40,000 bases of DNA from Lingula anatina (taxonomy: Eukaryota; Brachiopoda; Lingulata; Lingulida; Lingulidae), in NCBI RefSeq assembly GCF_001039355.2, contig NW_019775391.1:191305-231304 (forward strand). Direction: 5' to 3'. Below the pieces are notes generated by a model. The model saw only the letters and a list, made by a program, of their open reading frames with translations, had not been told where the DNA came from and did not search any database. The translations under genes and the position numbers were made by a program. Of the stretch, positions 10,039 through 24,456 are shown piece by piece; the stretch's first letter is position 1; the number at the start of each line of letters is the position of its first letter.

Positions 10039-11840
10039 CGTAAATGAAAATGGGAAACTGCATGCTGCATCCAACACAATCGGAATTCCATAATTAGTTA
10101 TACTGGAACTTGAACAGTTACGGTTTTAGTTGAACTATGGATGCAATTATATAAAGGATCTTATAAAAGCTGGATATATTTCTCTGGAAAAAAAGGGTTA
10201 TTTAAGAATATAAACGGTTTGTGAGTATATAAATTAATGAAAGGCACCTAAAGCGTCAATTCACAAGATGAAGAACACAGACCTGTTTTTATAGATTATT
10301 TTCCTCGTTGGCAAAATTACCTGCGGAAGGTAAAACGTCAGTTTGCATAATAGGCCTACAATTATATAGCGATAATAAGAGAAAGGGTTTTACTCCCTTG
10401 ATAACCACGTACAAGCACCACCCTACTGAAAAGCTCTCAACCTACATGTACCTGGAGCTCCCTTAAACATCTAAACCTGCGATTCCCAGACATATAAATA
10501 TCCAAAGTGACGCCTAACTGCAGCCCATGGTTTAAATATGTGTTTACATAACCATTTATCATTTATCAATTACGTCGCCTTTCTTCCATGCTAGGTGATC
10601 AGGAGACAGCTGCTCTGAAATTTCCAAAAACGTGAATGAAAATGACAAAGCTTTGTATGTGTTTGATGTTGATTTGTATGACTAAAATGGTATTAAAGTT
10701 CAGTTTGTTTTAACTGGTGGTAAATAGAGCGATTGGATATGTAGATTGGGTACAGTGCTGTGTACACAGAGCGACAAACAAGCAGACAGACAGACAGAAA
10801 GAAAGACGGACATGTTTGTCCGTCTCCCTTTTGAAATGTCTTGCCGCGTTCTTGTCATCTTCAAATTTCTCCTAATCCTGCAGAACAACGGTAAAACTCC
10901 ACCTGATTTCACCCGTGTAGTGGAGAAGACACAGCGTTATCAGTTTATTTTAATGGGAATGAACGTTTACCCTTTAAAAATGTATTAAGAAAATTAAAAA
11001 AAGTTTTATCATTAAACAAGGTGCCAAAGTAGCAAAATTGCATGGGTATTCATTACTGTTTGATTAACTCTGGCTTTGTTGTACTACAATTTACTTATAC
11101 CTCTGTTCTGCAAATTCAAGGTTTTGCAACAGACTCATTTTTCTTTTTTTTTTCACTTTATTTTAATTTCCTTAGGTTTATTCTTCTTTAATAATTTATT
11201 TTTCTCTTATTAGATTTTAATTTCCATTTATTCATTTTACTATCATTAACTTTTTTGATATGTTATTTTGGTAGCCGGAACTTGGCCCCATGGTCAGTTA
11301 TTCGTACAATTCTAACTGTATGGCTTTGTGTTGCCTATAAAACGAGCTAAAATGCAGCGTCTTTGATTAGTGTATCTCCCATGATAACAGCCAGAGTTTA
11401 CTCTGTTTACTCAGAACTTGGATAGGCGGTATTCTCTCTGGAAAAATAATGCTAAAATCTCTTGTGATAATTAAAAACAACCTTCTTCTCACCCACGAAA
11501 ATGAACTTACATTTTTAAACTTATTGCTTGATTTTGTAACAATTTTTACTTTGTGTAGAATAGATTATTGATGTTTTAATTAAAGATACAGTAAACATGT
11601 AAATACAAAAGCACATTTTTGGTGAAAGGAAGACATTGTCCCACTTAAAGTGACATTAGAAAAGTCACGTAATAAAAGTTGTTATTCTATGATGAGAACA
11701 CGTGCCTTTAATCAAAGAGACATTCAGAATAAATACGTTCCCCCGAAGGACTGTAAGCTCTAAATAGCTCATTATTAGCAAAACAATTTGCAAGTCTGCA
11801 TTTTTACTGCTGATTAAACATCTGTGTCTAGGGCTCTGTT
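10039..11840. other. Intergenic flank between copies 3 and 4
   Basis: A diverged version of the same spacer (compare 1480-3480). The 52-bp repeat region is absent or unrecognisable and a short GACA/GAAA-rich run sits at 10782-10806. The uninterrupted TTGATTTTGTAACAATTTTTAC at about 11528-11549 is the empty-site counterpart of the Tc1-like insertion at 30795. No gene seen. Confidence 0.65.
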
Positions 11841-11887
11841 TTATATAAATAGTTGTGTTTAGACAGCTCTCAGTATATTTTTATATC
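11840..11887 (+). promoter_or_regulatory. Putative TATA promoter of copy 4
   Basis: TTTATATAAATAG (11840-11852) is a good TATA box. A TCAGTA initiator-like motif lies about 28 bp downstream and the ATG about 17 bp after that, implying a leader of roughly 15-20 nt. Spacing agrees with animal core promoters; the start site itself is inferred. Confidence 0.55.
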
Positions 11888-13484
<1,597 letters not shown>

Positions 13485-14029
13485 AATTTAGAGACCTTTT
13501 GATAGATGGTTGGTGGCACATTGCATAGCTTTTAAGCAGACGTTCTGCTTGTTGAATAGACTACTAACTTATAGTCTTCTGTATTTAACTCACACATTGG
13601 GAAGAGTGCTGTATTCCCAAAAGGTTAAAATACATACCTTTTTTTAAAAATGTCAACTGTCGTTTAAATCTATTACTTATTTATGTACATGTAGTTTTGG
13701 GATTTGATATATTAATATTGGAAAATATAATCGTTTTATTTCCAATTTTTACGTACGATATGACAGCAAACATAGCGATATGCTGTGTGCTATAACGTTG
13801 ACAAGTGCAGTCAGTAGCAGACTTAAGGGAAACTTTGGAGGAACTGAAGCTCCTAACTATACGGCATTACGTTGCCTATGAAACCGTTTTTTACATAAAA
13901 TATGATTTGAGTTTCTAATATTTTTTTTCCGTTTAGAATAGATCATTGATGAAGTCATTTCATGAAAAGGGAAATTCTAAACAACGTGCCGTAGAATGTT
14001 CGAATTAGATGTGCAGTAAACATTTAAAT
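13485..14029. other. 3' flank of copy 4
   Basis: Diverged spacer sequence. Near its end it still matches the other spacers (GATGTGCAGTAAACAT, GGTGAAAGGAAGG), then breaks off at about 14075 into repeat DNA. No gene seen. Confidence 0.55.
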
Positions 14030-15238
14030 ACATTGTACAAAATCACAATCTTTGGTGAAAGGAAGGTATTTCCCTACTTTAATATTTATTGGGGGTTCTT
14101 TTTTTTAATTGTTTGCTTTGGGATATTTTAGTGTAGAAATCTTGAGAGATATTGTGAAAAGATTGAAATAAAAGTGATGGGATAGCTTTGTCTTTTTTCT
14201 TTCATTACACAATTTTTTATAACAAAAAAAAAAAAAAACGCAGCTGTGCGTGCGTGTGTAAATGTCGGAGCCAGGAGGTTAAATAAGCACGCGTTTATTT
14301 CAAGCACGCAGGAAAGGCGCGTGTGGGATGCTACGGGCCCTGTTCACTCACTTTCTTAAGCCAAATGTATACTATGTTGTTTTAAGTTTATGATGATTTA
14401 CTGATAAGCTTGTGACGTTTATCCTTTTCTGACATGATGTCATTGTGTTAGTATAAATCCATTTCTCTCTCAAAATCGACGTCTCAACTATCACACTTGT
14501 AACTATCTCCTTTTTCTCAATTGAATGCAAATTCAGCTAGAAAGCAAGTTAGGAAGTAACACGTGCATTTGAGGTAGTAGAAAGAGGGTGGCGATATAAC
14601 CACAACAAACTACCACACTGCTCGTGAATACCGGATGGGAATTAAAACGGGGGAATGGGGCCTAAAAGCCCATACCACGTGCTTGAATTTGGGCATCGAA
14701 TGACTGTGGTGTTGGCCTGTGAAATATCATTTGCATAACATACACGTTTTTTTTTCTTCAAGTTGCAAGATACGTTGGATACCATCGAGGCTGATAAAGT
14801 TATAACAACATTAAGGGTTTAAACGTTTTTGAAGTCTTAATTATAAATTTAAAATTGGAAAAATTAGCAAGCAATTATTTGGTAAATATGACTGAGCGAT
14901 ACTTTAAATGGGAGCAAATCATTTAGGTAAAAATATAATGAATAGAATGAGTGAGTACCTGTTCTTTTATCCTAAGCATATTTTCTTACTTAGTAAACTT
15001 GGTGTGAAATTAATCATTTTTTGTGTTCTCGCACAATTTGTTATTAAAAATGTGTAAGGAAAGAAAAAAGACAAAGCTATTCCATCACCATTTTATTTCA
15101 ATCTTTTCACAATATCTTCCAAGATTTCTACACTAAAATATCCCAAAGCAAACAATTAAAATGAAAAGAACCCCCAATAAATATTGAAGAAGGGAAATAC
15201 CTCCCTTTCACCAAAGATTGTGATTTTGTACAATGTTA
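14030..15238. mobile_element. Long-inverted-repeat element or rearranged repeat, copy A
   Basis: 14030-14215 and 15040-15238 are imperfect inverted repeats of nearly 200 bp (compare TTTATTGGGGGTTC with GAACCCCCAATAAA). The interior is a mosaic of the sequence at 20255-21635. About 14240-14325 matches 21188-21275 in the same orientation, 14395-14745 matches 21297-21633 reversed, and 14745-15186 matches 20262-20702 reversed. The outer 45-55 bp of each arm resemble array spacer DNA, so the inverted duplication took some flank with it. No transposase was found and no clear target duplication. Confidence 0.65.
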
Positions 15239-16130
15239 AGCGATTTTTTCGCTTGTTTAGCCTGAATGTGTTTAGCAGCATGGTGTGTTCAATGACTTTA
15301 TACTTGTTGAAACGGTACACATTGCCAAAAACACAAAGTTTCAAGTCCACAGTCTTTTGCCTGCGGGTACCTTTTTTTCTGATATATGGTCTTTTCTGAC
15401 CTTGACGACTTCCATTTACCGCATTTTTGGTTTGGCTAAATAAGAGTTGGTGTTCGTTTACTTTATTTCAACATTTGAAACATCTGAAACATCTAAACCG
15501 CTGGGTAGTACTGAAGGTTTCAAGACAGATGTTGATTTTGAGGTACCTCACTAATTACTTGGAACTGCGAACTGTGATCGGCACATGTATTTTGCAGCTA
15601 AAATACGTGCCCATCCCTCAGTTAACAAGATTCTTGCACACATTTGTGTCTCCCACTTGCTCGTTTAGAGAAAAAGCTGCACCTCCACTTGATTTGAACA
15701 GTGTTTTGTTTACCTTCGAGTAAAAGGTATTCACAATTCCAAGTCAGCGTAAAGGTAAACTGCATGCATCCATAGCCTAATTATTTATCCGTGCTTCTTA
15801 TATTACGTTCATGAATAATTCTGAAAATTCCATAAAATACGGTCAATCTAATGATGAGCGAAAAAAAAAAGCTGCATCCCTGAATTCTTAGTGTACTAGC
15901 TGGTCCTATTGTTTATAAAAATCCATCTAGTTTTAAGTAAGAATATAATGCAAGAAAAGCGATGTGTAAGATGCATACTGAGTGTGTTTGATGATGTGTT
16001 AACTGGTATTATATAAAGAACCCTGAAGATTTAGTGTACTTGCATAATTATGTGACACTTTCTTTACTTTCTAGATTCCAAGTTAAAGTGAAACCAAGAA
16101 CATTACTTTTACAAAGGCAAACCTTTTACC
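15239..16130. other. Gene-free stretch
   Basis: AT-rich; an open frame at 15427-15723 shows no recognisable motif, Cys pattern or splice context, so I treat it as chance. Confidence 0.45.
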
Positions 16131-16140
16131 ATCCCGTCTA

Positions 16141-19100
16141 CCCCATTTCGGCGTGACACGTGTTTTGACCGTATTATTCCTTACCCTGGCACTGCCCGTA
16201 CTTGTGGATGGCCAGTGCTCCCAACGACCAGGTCCAAAACAGGAACAGTGCTGCGTGGTAGGGAAAGGTGGAGATGACTGTTCTTATAATGAAGAATGTT
16301 ACTGTGATTATGCGTTTGCCGTATGATGATTGCTGTGAAGACTATGTAGATTATTGCTTGCCAGGTAAATAAGAGGATTGCTTTGTTTAATCTTATTTTT
16401 TTATACATGAAACGTATTCTTAAGACCTATGTAATATGTAAAGTTGGCAATTCGTTATAAAGGTATTATATGCTCACCTCCTGAAAATTATAATACGAAA
16501 GCTAACAAAAATATGAATTATCATGAAAAAAGCATTATAATGATAAATATAATGGAGAGATTCACCAAGTAAATTACAAAAAATATGTTAACTCAGTTGT
16601 GAAATACAGTTTATAGTTGTGTTTACAGTCTTATCATAAACACTTATCACGAAGGGCACAATGTGCATCTCTAATTATTTGTACCATAACATAGCGTAAT
16701 TAACTTACAAAGAATACAATTGGAGTTATCAAATGAGCCAATCACCTTATTTCTTTCCTTAAATGGTTTCATAAATTGAAAAGGAAATCTTTGCTGTCAC
16801 TGTTAAATACTCTGTTTCATTTACTGTCTGGTGATCTTGTATTACTTGTAAGAAGTAGTGTTTTACTTAAGAAGATCTCTTGATCTGTTGTATACATTGC
16901 GTATTGAATAATAACGTGGTCCTCAATTTCAGTCACCCCTTGGGTACGGGCGATAGAATCTGTCTTACCGCTCAGTTTCCGGGTGGTGTACCGTCCACTG
17001 TCTATTTGGAATTGATGATCACCAATACTTACTTTATCAGGGGCTGATTAATTTGACGTAATTTGTACGAGGCTGCATCAAGCCAGGGGTGCTCTTTCCC
17101 AAGTTTAATAAAGCATTTGCATTTTACTGTTGGATTTAATTTTGCTATTGCTTACTAGGGTGTTGTGGCCGCTTTGTCTCTGCAGTAAAATACTGATTAC
17201 ATTTTTAGAGGTGACTGTCAAAATATAGAACACAGCCCCAAGGTCAAATGTTTGTATCCCCTCGGAACACGACATGGGGCGTGGACGGGGCTCAAACACA
17301 AGGTGTCAGCTAGTGATCTCATGTATATATGCTTGTTTTTTTAAATGCATCGTCAGATATTTACATAATCTTGCTCCACACATTGATAGAAGCATGTCGA
17401 ATTGTAATAAAGAGGGGAAGGCGGCCTAACTCAGTGTACACACCATCGTTTGATGCGTTTCAGTGGAGTCCAAAGACTTGAACTCAAATGATACGATTGA
17501 CTGTATTAGAAATTCAATGCGTATGACGATCAGCTTACACTAATATTTTACACGCTTTATTCCAGGTCGATTTTTATAACCAAGCATATTAACAGTTTAT
17601 TTAAGCCGAAAATGTAAAACACAAGAACACACATTGTACATAATAAGACATCGTATACGACTAAACAAGGCCTACATTTCTTATAGGGGTATAAAGAATA
17701 TCATTTTTGTATTTCAAGGGGGCCATTGTATAATCAGAGGGGACCCCCCTATATTGAACAATTCGAACATTTTAATGGGCTCTGCAGCTATTAACTGTCA
17801 GAAACCCTGGCATGGGCACCCGAGCAATTCAACATAACCGGAACATTTGTCTCCTATAAACCTGGGAGTAACAGGACCATGATCCAGCAAATTTTGTTAA
17901 CAGTGTTCGGTATGACCATTGAGATAAATACAGATGGAACAGTGAAGGTGTGTTTGAATGGGTTTAATTAATTGTTATCACTAAAACCACCTGGATAACA
18001 CACGCGAACAATAGCAAAGTACAAATTAATGTATATGACGAAATAATATGTGTACGCTAAAACGTCTTATGGACAGTGTAAATCAAAGTACATCAAATAA
18101 TTTTCTCAAGTATCAATCGAACTCATTTACTGTACAAAATGTATTGGGCCATAAATCGGCCATAAAATGATAACAATCTAGGTTGCTAGAAACATCACTG
18201 AATCTTTGATTGTGGCCTGAATAGTTAACAAACCCTCACTTAGTACGTGATTTTCCACTCCAGGTTAACAATACAATGATTGTTGCAAGAACGACCCCAC
18301 AAGACGTAGGGAGTGGTGTGATGTTGTCTCAGGACCCAGAGGGCTTTCCAAGGACTGTTGTGGAGGTGCCTGATGTTGTAAAAGTTGAACTCACCACCCC
18401 TGTTGGCGACACAAGACGTAAAGGACATCGAGCCATCATAACCGTTCCAGGTAAAATGGGAAATATGCAGGCGCTCATATAAAATCATAAACAGGGACAA
18501 AGAGGGAAATGTTGAAACATTGATATCCAGTGACTAAAAGTTGACTAAAATGTCCATAAAATACCGCCAGGTAAAAAAAAATGCGTGAGCGGTTTCAAAA
18601 TGTTGTACTAATTAAAACAAATTCAATTTCACATAAGGGCTCATTTGTGGACCTCATAAGAAGCAAATCTCTTCAAGTTGTTTGTTTTTGCTGCCCATAA
18701 CTTATTCACATGGTTATCCCTTTACAAAGGCTACTCATTTCTCCAAAAGGTCCGAGTGAGTCTTTTTTATCCATTTATTGCATTAAGATGATTCCACAAT
18801 TCCTACACCAGACAGGCAAGAGGGAATGAATACTAGAGGATGTTAATTGTTTATGTTTATATTGTAAAATTATCTAACTACGTCAAATGTTGTTTAGTTG
18901 CATTTAAAATGTTTTTTTTTTTACAACAGGTTCATATACTGGGAAACTAAATGGGCTGTGTGGAGATTTCGATTTTGATTCTACTGACGATGCTAACCCC
19001 TGTTCTGGAGGCCCTCCTGCAGATTGCTTTGTGGATGACGGCAGGTAAGATATTTCTGCACTGTACACTGCATTTTAATTATCAACACCAGGTTTGTACT

Positions 19101-19290
19101 TGATTATAGAAGTATCCATGTGTCCCTCAAAACCAATTGATTTTTTTTACATATAGAGTAAGACAATATGATGCCAGGAATAAGTCCAAATATGATGTAC
19201 ATTTCTGTTCGTATCATATTATGATATTCAGAAGCCATATTTTCTTTTAAATACAAGTTTTACTTTGTTTTTTTAAGTTGCGGAGCCTAG
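16141..19290 (+). pseudogene. Somatomedin-B / von Willebrand D domain secreted protein gene, frame-damaged
   Basis: Proposed exons: up to 16364, 17719-17947, 18264-18450, 18930-19044 and 19278-19290 (stop TAG), with AATAAA at 19331-19336. Splice phases fit at every junction. Exon 1 encodes a hydrophobic leader (VLFLTLALPVLVDG) and a somatomedin-B-like pattern: CSQRP, EQCC, DDCSYNEECYCD, then in another frame DDCCEDYVDYC. The next exons give a VWD domain: GHCIIRGDPP, NSNILMGSAAINC, then shifted FNITGTFVSYKPGSN, NTDGTVK, VNNTMIVARTT, ending in the VWD-type YTGKLNGLCGDFDFDSTDD. Lesions: a TGA/frameshift at about 16321-16326, Phe at 16315-16317 where a conserved SMB cysteine is expected, a frameshift at about 17800, and no in-frame ATG before the leader. 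SMB and VWD domains occur together in extracellular adhesion or mucin-like proteins; this one has a single VWD. It is a decayed gene, or an intact one with sequence errors. The array genes are unrelated. Confidence 0.7.
16365..17718 (+). other. Large intron of the SMB/VWD gene
   Basis: Runs from donor GTAAAT to acceptor TTTCAAG and is mostly AT-rich. At 16933-17047 a segment after a good acceptor (TTTCAG) reads HPLGTGDRICLTAQFPGG in one frame before a stop. Its phase does not match the preceding exon, so I do not include it as an exon. Confidence 0.45.
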
Positions 19291-19336
19291 AAGGAGACAA
19301 GACTATAAACACCATCATCCAGCAGAGTAAAATAAA

Positions 19337-20130
19337 GCCAAGAACAATAGAACTGTATTCAGTCAAGATCTTAGAAAGTATAGGGTGAGGATTCTTGATC
19401 AAATTGGGGTTTGTTTTAATTAATTGTATTCTACCTGTATTTAATCTATATAAATGGGCATTGTGCACTTTTATCTTAAGGCTAAAATAACCAGTTTTAA
19501 ATTACGATGAAATGCAGGTCTATATTTGCAACTACAAATGAGCTATTTTCATTTCATTTTTTTTTTTTTTTTTTTTTTTGTGCAAAATGTCAGGCATATT
19601 GCCTTTAACTAAATTGTTATAATTGATGGATTGAATGAAAACTGCGGCTTTTTAGATAACGAGCTGGATATACTTTTACTGAATTTTTTTCATATATTTG
19701 CATTCCAAAAGTTCTGAAATATTATTGCTTGGAAGTATTCAACAGACTTACGTGGTTATCATGCATTCCCTTTAACCTGTTAGTGTTTTTTTCACCAAGG
19801 TGATGACGAATTATCTCGTATGCTTACACTTCAATGAAATAAAATAAAAGAACTTGTATCTAATTCAAAATAAAACATTTGGAAAATTATCTAAAAATAG
19901 TGATGATGCTTTAGAATACTTTGTGCAAATACTATTACTGTATTGTATTGTGTAATTGGAGGGACAATACCATTAAAAAACACACAGGAATCATATTTAA
20001 ATTGAATTTTATTTTAATTATGTGTTTTATGATATTTCTATTTCGATGTAATAATCTCTTAAAATGTTATGTAAACATCATGTTAATTGGAGTTCTTTAC
20101 TTTAATTCTGTTTTTGGGTGTTTAAGTGTA
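19337..20130. other. Gene-free AT-rich stretch
   Basis: Follows the poly(A) signal of the SMB/VWD gene. Holds a poly-T run at about 19557-19579. No coding or repeat structure supported. Confidence 0.5.
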
Positions 20131-20330
20131 CCTGTAGTAATCCGGGAAGATGTTAAATTTTCATGTTTATTGGTGGTACTTACTATAATTAATTACTATA
20201 ATTGTGAGTTTTGGTATATTTCAATATAGCAATCTGGGAAGATATTATTAATATTTAATGTTTATTGGGGGTTCTTTTCATTTTAATTGTTTGTTTTGGG
20301 ATATTTTCGTGTAGAAATCTTGGAAGATAT
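20131..20330. repeat. Degenerate ~90-bp tandem repeat
   Basis: Three diverged units share a GTAATCCGGGAAGAT / GCAATCTGGGAAGAT / GAAATCTTGGAAGAT block at about 20137, 20229 and 20315. TGTTTATTGG(G/T)GGT lies between them. The last unit runs into the element below. Confidence 0.45.
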
Positions 20331-21635
20331 TGTGAAAAGATTGAAATAAAAATGGTGATGGAATAGCCTTGTCTTTTTTCTTTCATTACACAATTTTGCT
20401 TTAAAACAAATTGTGCGAAAACACAAAAAATGATTAATTTCACACCAAGTTTACTAAGTAAGAAAATATGCTTAGGATAAAAGAACAGGTACTGACTCAT
20501 TCTCTTCATCATATTTTACCTAAATATTTGCTCACATTTAAAATATCGCTCAGTCATATTTACCAAATATTTTCTTGGTAATTTTTCCAATTTTAAATTT
20601 ATAATTTAGACTTCAAAAACGTTTAAACCCTTGATGTTGTTATAACCTTATCAGCCTCGATGGTAACCAACGTATCTTGCAACTTGAAGAAAAAAAAACG
20701 TGTACATTATGCACAATACCAGGCGGCGTTCGAGGGTCTGAGACGCCCTCTTTTAAATTCCCCACTAAGTTTGAGGCACGTACACAAATCTTAACAATTT
20801 ACCTTGATTCATTTTGAGAGATTTTTAAAAACTGCCGTGTGGCTTTAAACAAGGTGGGTGCACCTGACACACTGACAAAATGAAACCCAATCGATGGTAA
20901 CCAACGTATCTTGCAACTTGAAGAAAAAAAAGACTTGTATATTATGCACAATACCAGGCGGCGTTCGAGGGTCTGAGATGCCCTGTTTTAAATTCCCCGC
21001 TAAGTTTGAGGCACGCACACAAATCTGACACAAACCTTTAGAACTTACCTTGATTCATTTTGAGAGATTTTTTTTTTCAATTTCCTGCGATGGACGTATC
21101 TGACACACTGACAAAATGAAACCCAATCGGATTCTAAGAAAAAAAATCTGAAGTGTGCTTATGCAAACCCTCAATGCTGACAAAAAGAAGTGTGCGTGTG
21201 TAGATGTCGGAGGCAGAAGGTTAAATACGCACGCGCTTATTTCAAGCACGCAGAAAAGGCGTGCCAGGAAAGGGTGCTCCGAGCTACTATGCGTTTATAC
21301 GTTTATGCAATGATATGTCACTGGCCCACACCACAGTCATTTGATGCCCAACTTCAAGCACGTGGTTTTGGCCTTTACGCCCCTTCCCCCCTTTTTAATT
21401 TCCATTCTGTATTCACGTGCAGTGTGGTATTTTGTTGTGGTTATATCCCCCTCCTTCTTTTACCTCAAATGTTACTTCCTAACTAGTTTTCTAGCTAAAT
21501 TGCATCCAATTGGGAAAAAGGCGATAGCTACTAGTGTGATAGTTGAGACGTAGATTTAGAGCGACAAATTGATTAATGCTAACGCAATGACATCAAGTCA
21601 GAAAAGGATAAACGGCACAAGCTTATCAGTTCATC
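20255..21635. mobile_element. Rearranged repeat, copy B (mostly opposite orientation to 14030-15238)
   Basis: Shares 20262-20702 and 21297-21633 with copy A, both reversed there, and 21188-21275 in the same direction. About 590 bp (20703-21296), including most of a tandem duplication, has no counterpart in copy A apart from that block. No coding sequence recognised. A piece of the inverted arm is present once here, so this copy lacks the fold-back structure. Confidence 0.6.
20659..21127. repeat. 234-bp tandem duplication
   Basis: Two units start at 20659 and 20893 with GATGGTAACCAACGTATCTT. Both contain ACAATACCAGGCGGCGTTCG and end near CACTGACAAAATGAAACCCA. Divergence is modest, mainly small indels. 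Confidence 0.88.
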
Positions 21636-21640
21636 GATAT

Positions 21641-22328
21641 TATTAATTGAACAGAGAGACGCTTTTTTAAATTCAAATGGAACGCTTATCAAAATTTGCA
21701 ATGTACGTGTCTTCCAGTGTAATGCAAGTGTAAATTAAACCAAATGTTTCTTTACCATTATATTCAACTTGTCGCTGTTGCTTGTGTTTAAAGGAAGTAA
21801 TCAAAGGAAATGATCGATATAGAATAAAAAGAGGCTTTTATTGAATGGCATTTGAATAGTATTCTAACTTCACTATGACTGTATTTTAAATATTCTCATG
21901 GCATTTTGGCAACATTAAAAACATTTTGATCACATGCGAGGGGTAATTCGAACTGGCATGTGACTTAAGGCCCCCGTCACACTCATCCGGAACCAGCAGG
22001 AATCAAGCAGAACCAGCCGGAATAAATTAATTGAAAAATTCGTTTGTTTAGAGTGTATAATGGTAACTGATCAGGATCACCGGTGACCCACTGGGCTTTA
22101 GAGGTAAACAAATGACCAAGTTTCAAGAAATCGCAAACCTCTTTTTATTACAATAACAACATTGAAAAATACATTCAAACATGGAAGTGTAGCTAACAAC
22201 TGTATACAAACTTTAAAAATGTAATAAATGAAAGCATGTTAACTAATTTATAATTATGAAAAAGTTCAATTTTGAATGTAATTGAATTTTTATATGCACA
22301 ACCATTAGCCTTATCACTTCATAAGTCA
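21641..22328. other. Stretch between repeat copy B and the piggyBac-like relic
   Basis: No gene. It probably holds the 3' non-coding end of the piggyBac-like element. GGTGACCCACTGGGC at 22082-22096 recurs near the element's other side (28972-28986 reversed, 29324-29338). Confidence 0.4.
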
Positions 22329-24456
22329 CTAGTTATGGAACAGTCTGAAGCAGTTTCTATTCTCAGTAAAGCACAAGTGAACTCTGCATCTTTCACAGAT
22401 ATTGTTGGTCTTGAGCAGACGGACCTTGTAGCGTAGATGGGCATCAGCCTTCATAAGTTCAGGCTCTGGCAGTGGCTGCTGACTCTTCCTTTTCTTCACT
22501 TGCTGCTCCAGAGATGGTCGGCCTTGTTTTCTTTCCATTGTTCAGCTCTATCAGAAGAGTAGCCAATTTTGACTGAAAAATACGTTCGTTTAGGATTTCT
22601 CTTTTTGGCACCTCGAGCACAGTAGTCGAGTAGCCAGAACGCTAACCCTGCAATGTTTTTTCCTGTAAACTTTTTTTGCTGAAATGCATTCTTTAGGTCG
22701 AGAGAAGCAAAATTAGCTTGGTTGCTATTTCCGAGACCTTGAGCATTTTTCAATATGGCCGTCAATTTATGAGGAAAAATAGAAAAAACGACCGGAAGTC
22801 ACCGGGTAAACTTTATTGACAGCTTTTTTGGACGTGTATCCTATCAGGAGAGCACAACAGTACTATTGAATACACTTAAACCCGTTACATATAGCAAAAA
22901 ACCCAAAATGGCCGTCAAATTATATGGCAGAAAGTAAAAAAACACTGCAAAATAAGTTCATTTTTTGCAAATTTAGCCTTATTAAAAACATATCCGCCTT
23001 TTTTATTTATGTCCATTATGATCATTTGTTAGTCTTGATCCTAAACTCTCATAAAGTGCTTATCTGACATTAATCAGATGGTGGCAGACGGTGCCATCTC
23101 CTGAGAGTCAATTTTCCACTCCGACGAGCCCCATAGCCAAAGCTTGCTATGTTATATCTTGCAAGCTTTTTTAAAAGAAATTATTTCATCTGGGTTACAA
23201 AACTTAGAGAAGCTTATAAGCTTGACTATATTTGCCAGTTGATACGTACGAGATATTGATAATTTTTCAAAATTCAAGATGGCCGTCAATTTGTTATATG
23301 AATAGCGAGAGCCATACAGTCAAATAAAAAAATTTAATGCTTCACTCCTTTGTTCATCATTGCATATTTATGTTTACAGTGCGATCATTTATTTCATTTT
23401 TTCAAGTTATTTTAATAAAAATGGCCTCCAAAGCATAATGGAAGGGTAAAGAAACAACTGTAAAACTGCAAGGCTTTTAACTGAAATAGACTTTAACTGG
23501 AACAAATATAAATACATACATAAAGTAAAAAACGATATACCTGCGTTCAAGACATAGCACACAATAAAACATATTTTAGGTTAAAGGATACGAAAAACGA
23601 AAACCAATATGTCCGTCAGTGCTACTCTATGATCAAACCAAACATTGATTGCGGATATCTCAGTCCTGGCAACTAGTTTTTCATTTTAAATCAAATATTA
23701 CATTGTGGATGATTTAATGAAATGCATTATCATTCTAGTATGTGTAAACTAAATCATTTTGAAAAAAAGAAGACGTAAAAACGTTTTTCTTCAGGTTGGA
23801 TTATTCTTATCCTTTTTTTGTAAACTTTTGAAATATTTTAACACCTATGGGTAAAGGCATTTTTGTTGTTTAATAATGAATTTTATTATAAATAATCAAG
23901 ATCCAAGCAGGAGTATACAAACCCAGCGGTTAGGGCCCATGAGGTCAGCTATTCTTGACAACGTGATATAGTTCGGCGATATGCGAGGGCTACCCATCGA
24001 CATCATGTATTTGAAATGTTGTGCCAATATATACATGTACTTACAGATAATGGAAGCTTTGAGATAGGAATGTATGCATGTATGCTACCTTGTAGGGTAG
24101 ATGTAATTATTCATTGTGGATTTATTGATGACTTAGTGCTCGGGTAGTTAAGATAATGATGAGTTGTCATGTTGCTATGTTTCTTTTTTTGCGAAAATGG
24201 ACCAAATGCACATTGAGCAATACTCAGTGGGCATCTGCACATTTTGAGGATTGGTATTGGAGGCCTATAAGGGCCCAAAAAAGGCCACCCATGTTGTTAG
24301 TCTAGTAAACGGAATCATGCCATGTCTATCATGTGAACAACGTACATCTCTGGGCACTGGTTGTGAGGGGAGTCTGAGTTGAGCTATAATATATGGGCTG
24401 TTCCCACCCCACGATCAGGAACCTGGTTGAATGCCACAACATGCCAGGCTCTGTTA

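Noticed and set aside
15427-15723. 98-aa frame as a gene
   Set aside because: No motif, no signal peptide, no splice or promoter context; codon use is like the surrounding AT-rich DNA.
21970-22030. Start of another GGCCCCCGTCACAC-type MITE
   Set aside because: Only one end could be found; no matching inverted end or target duplication nearby.
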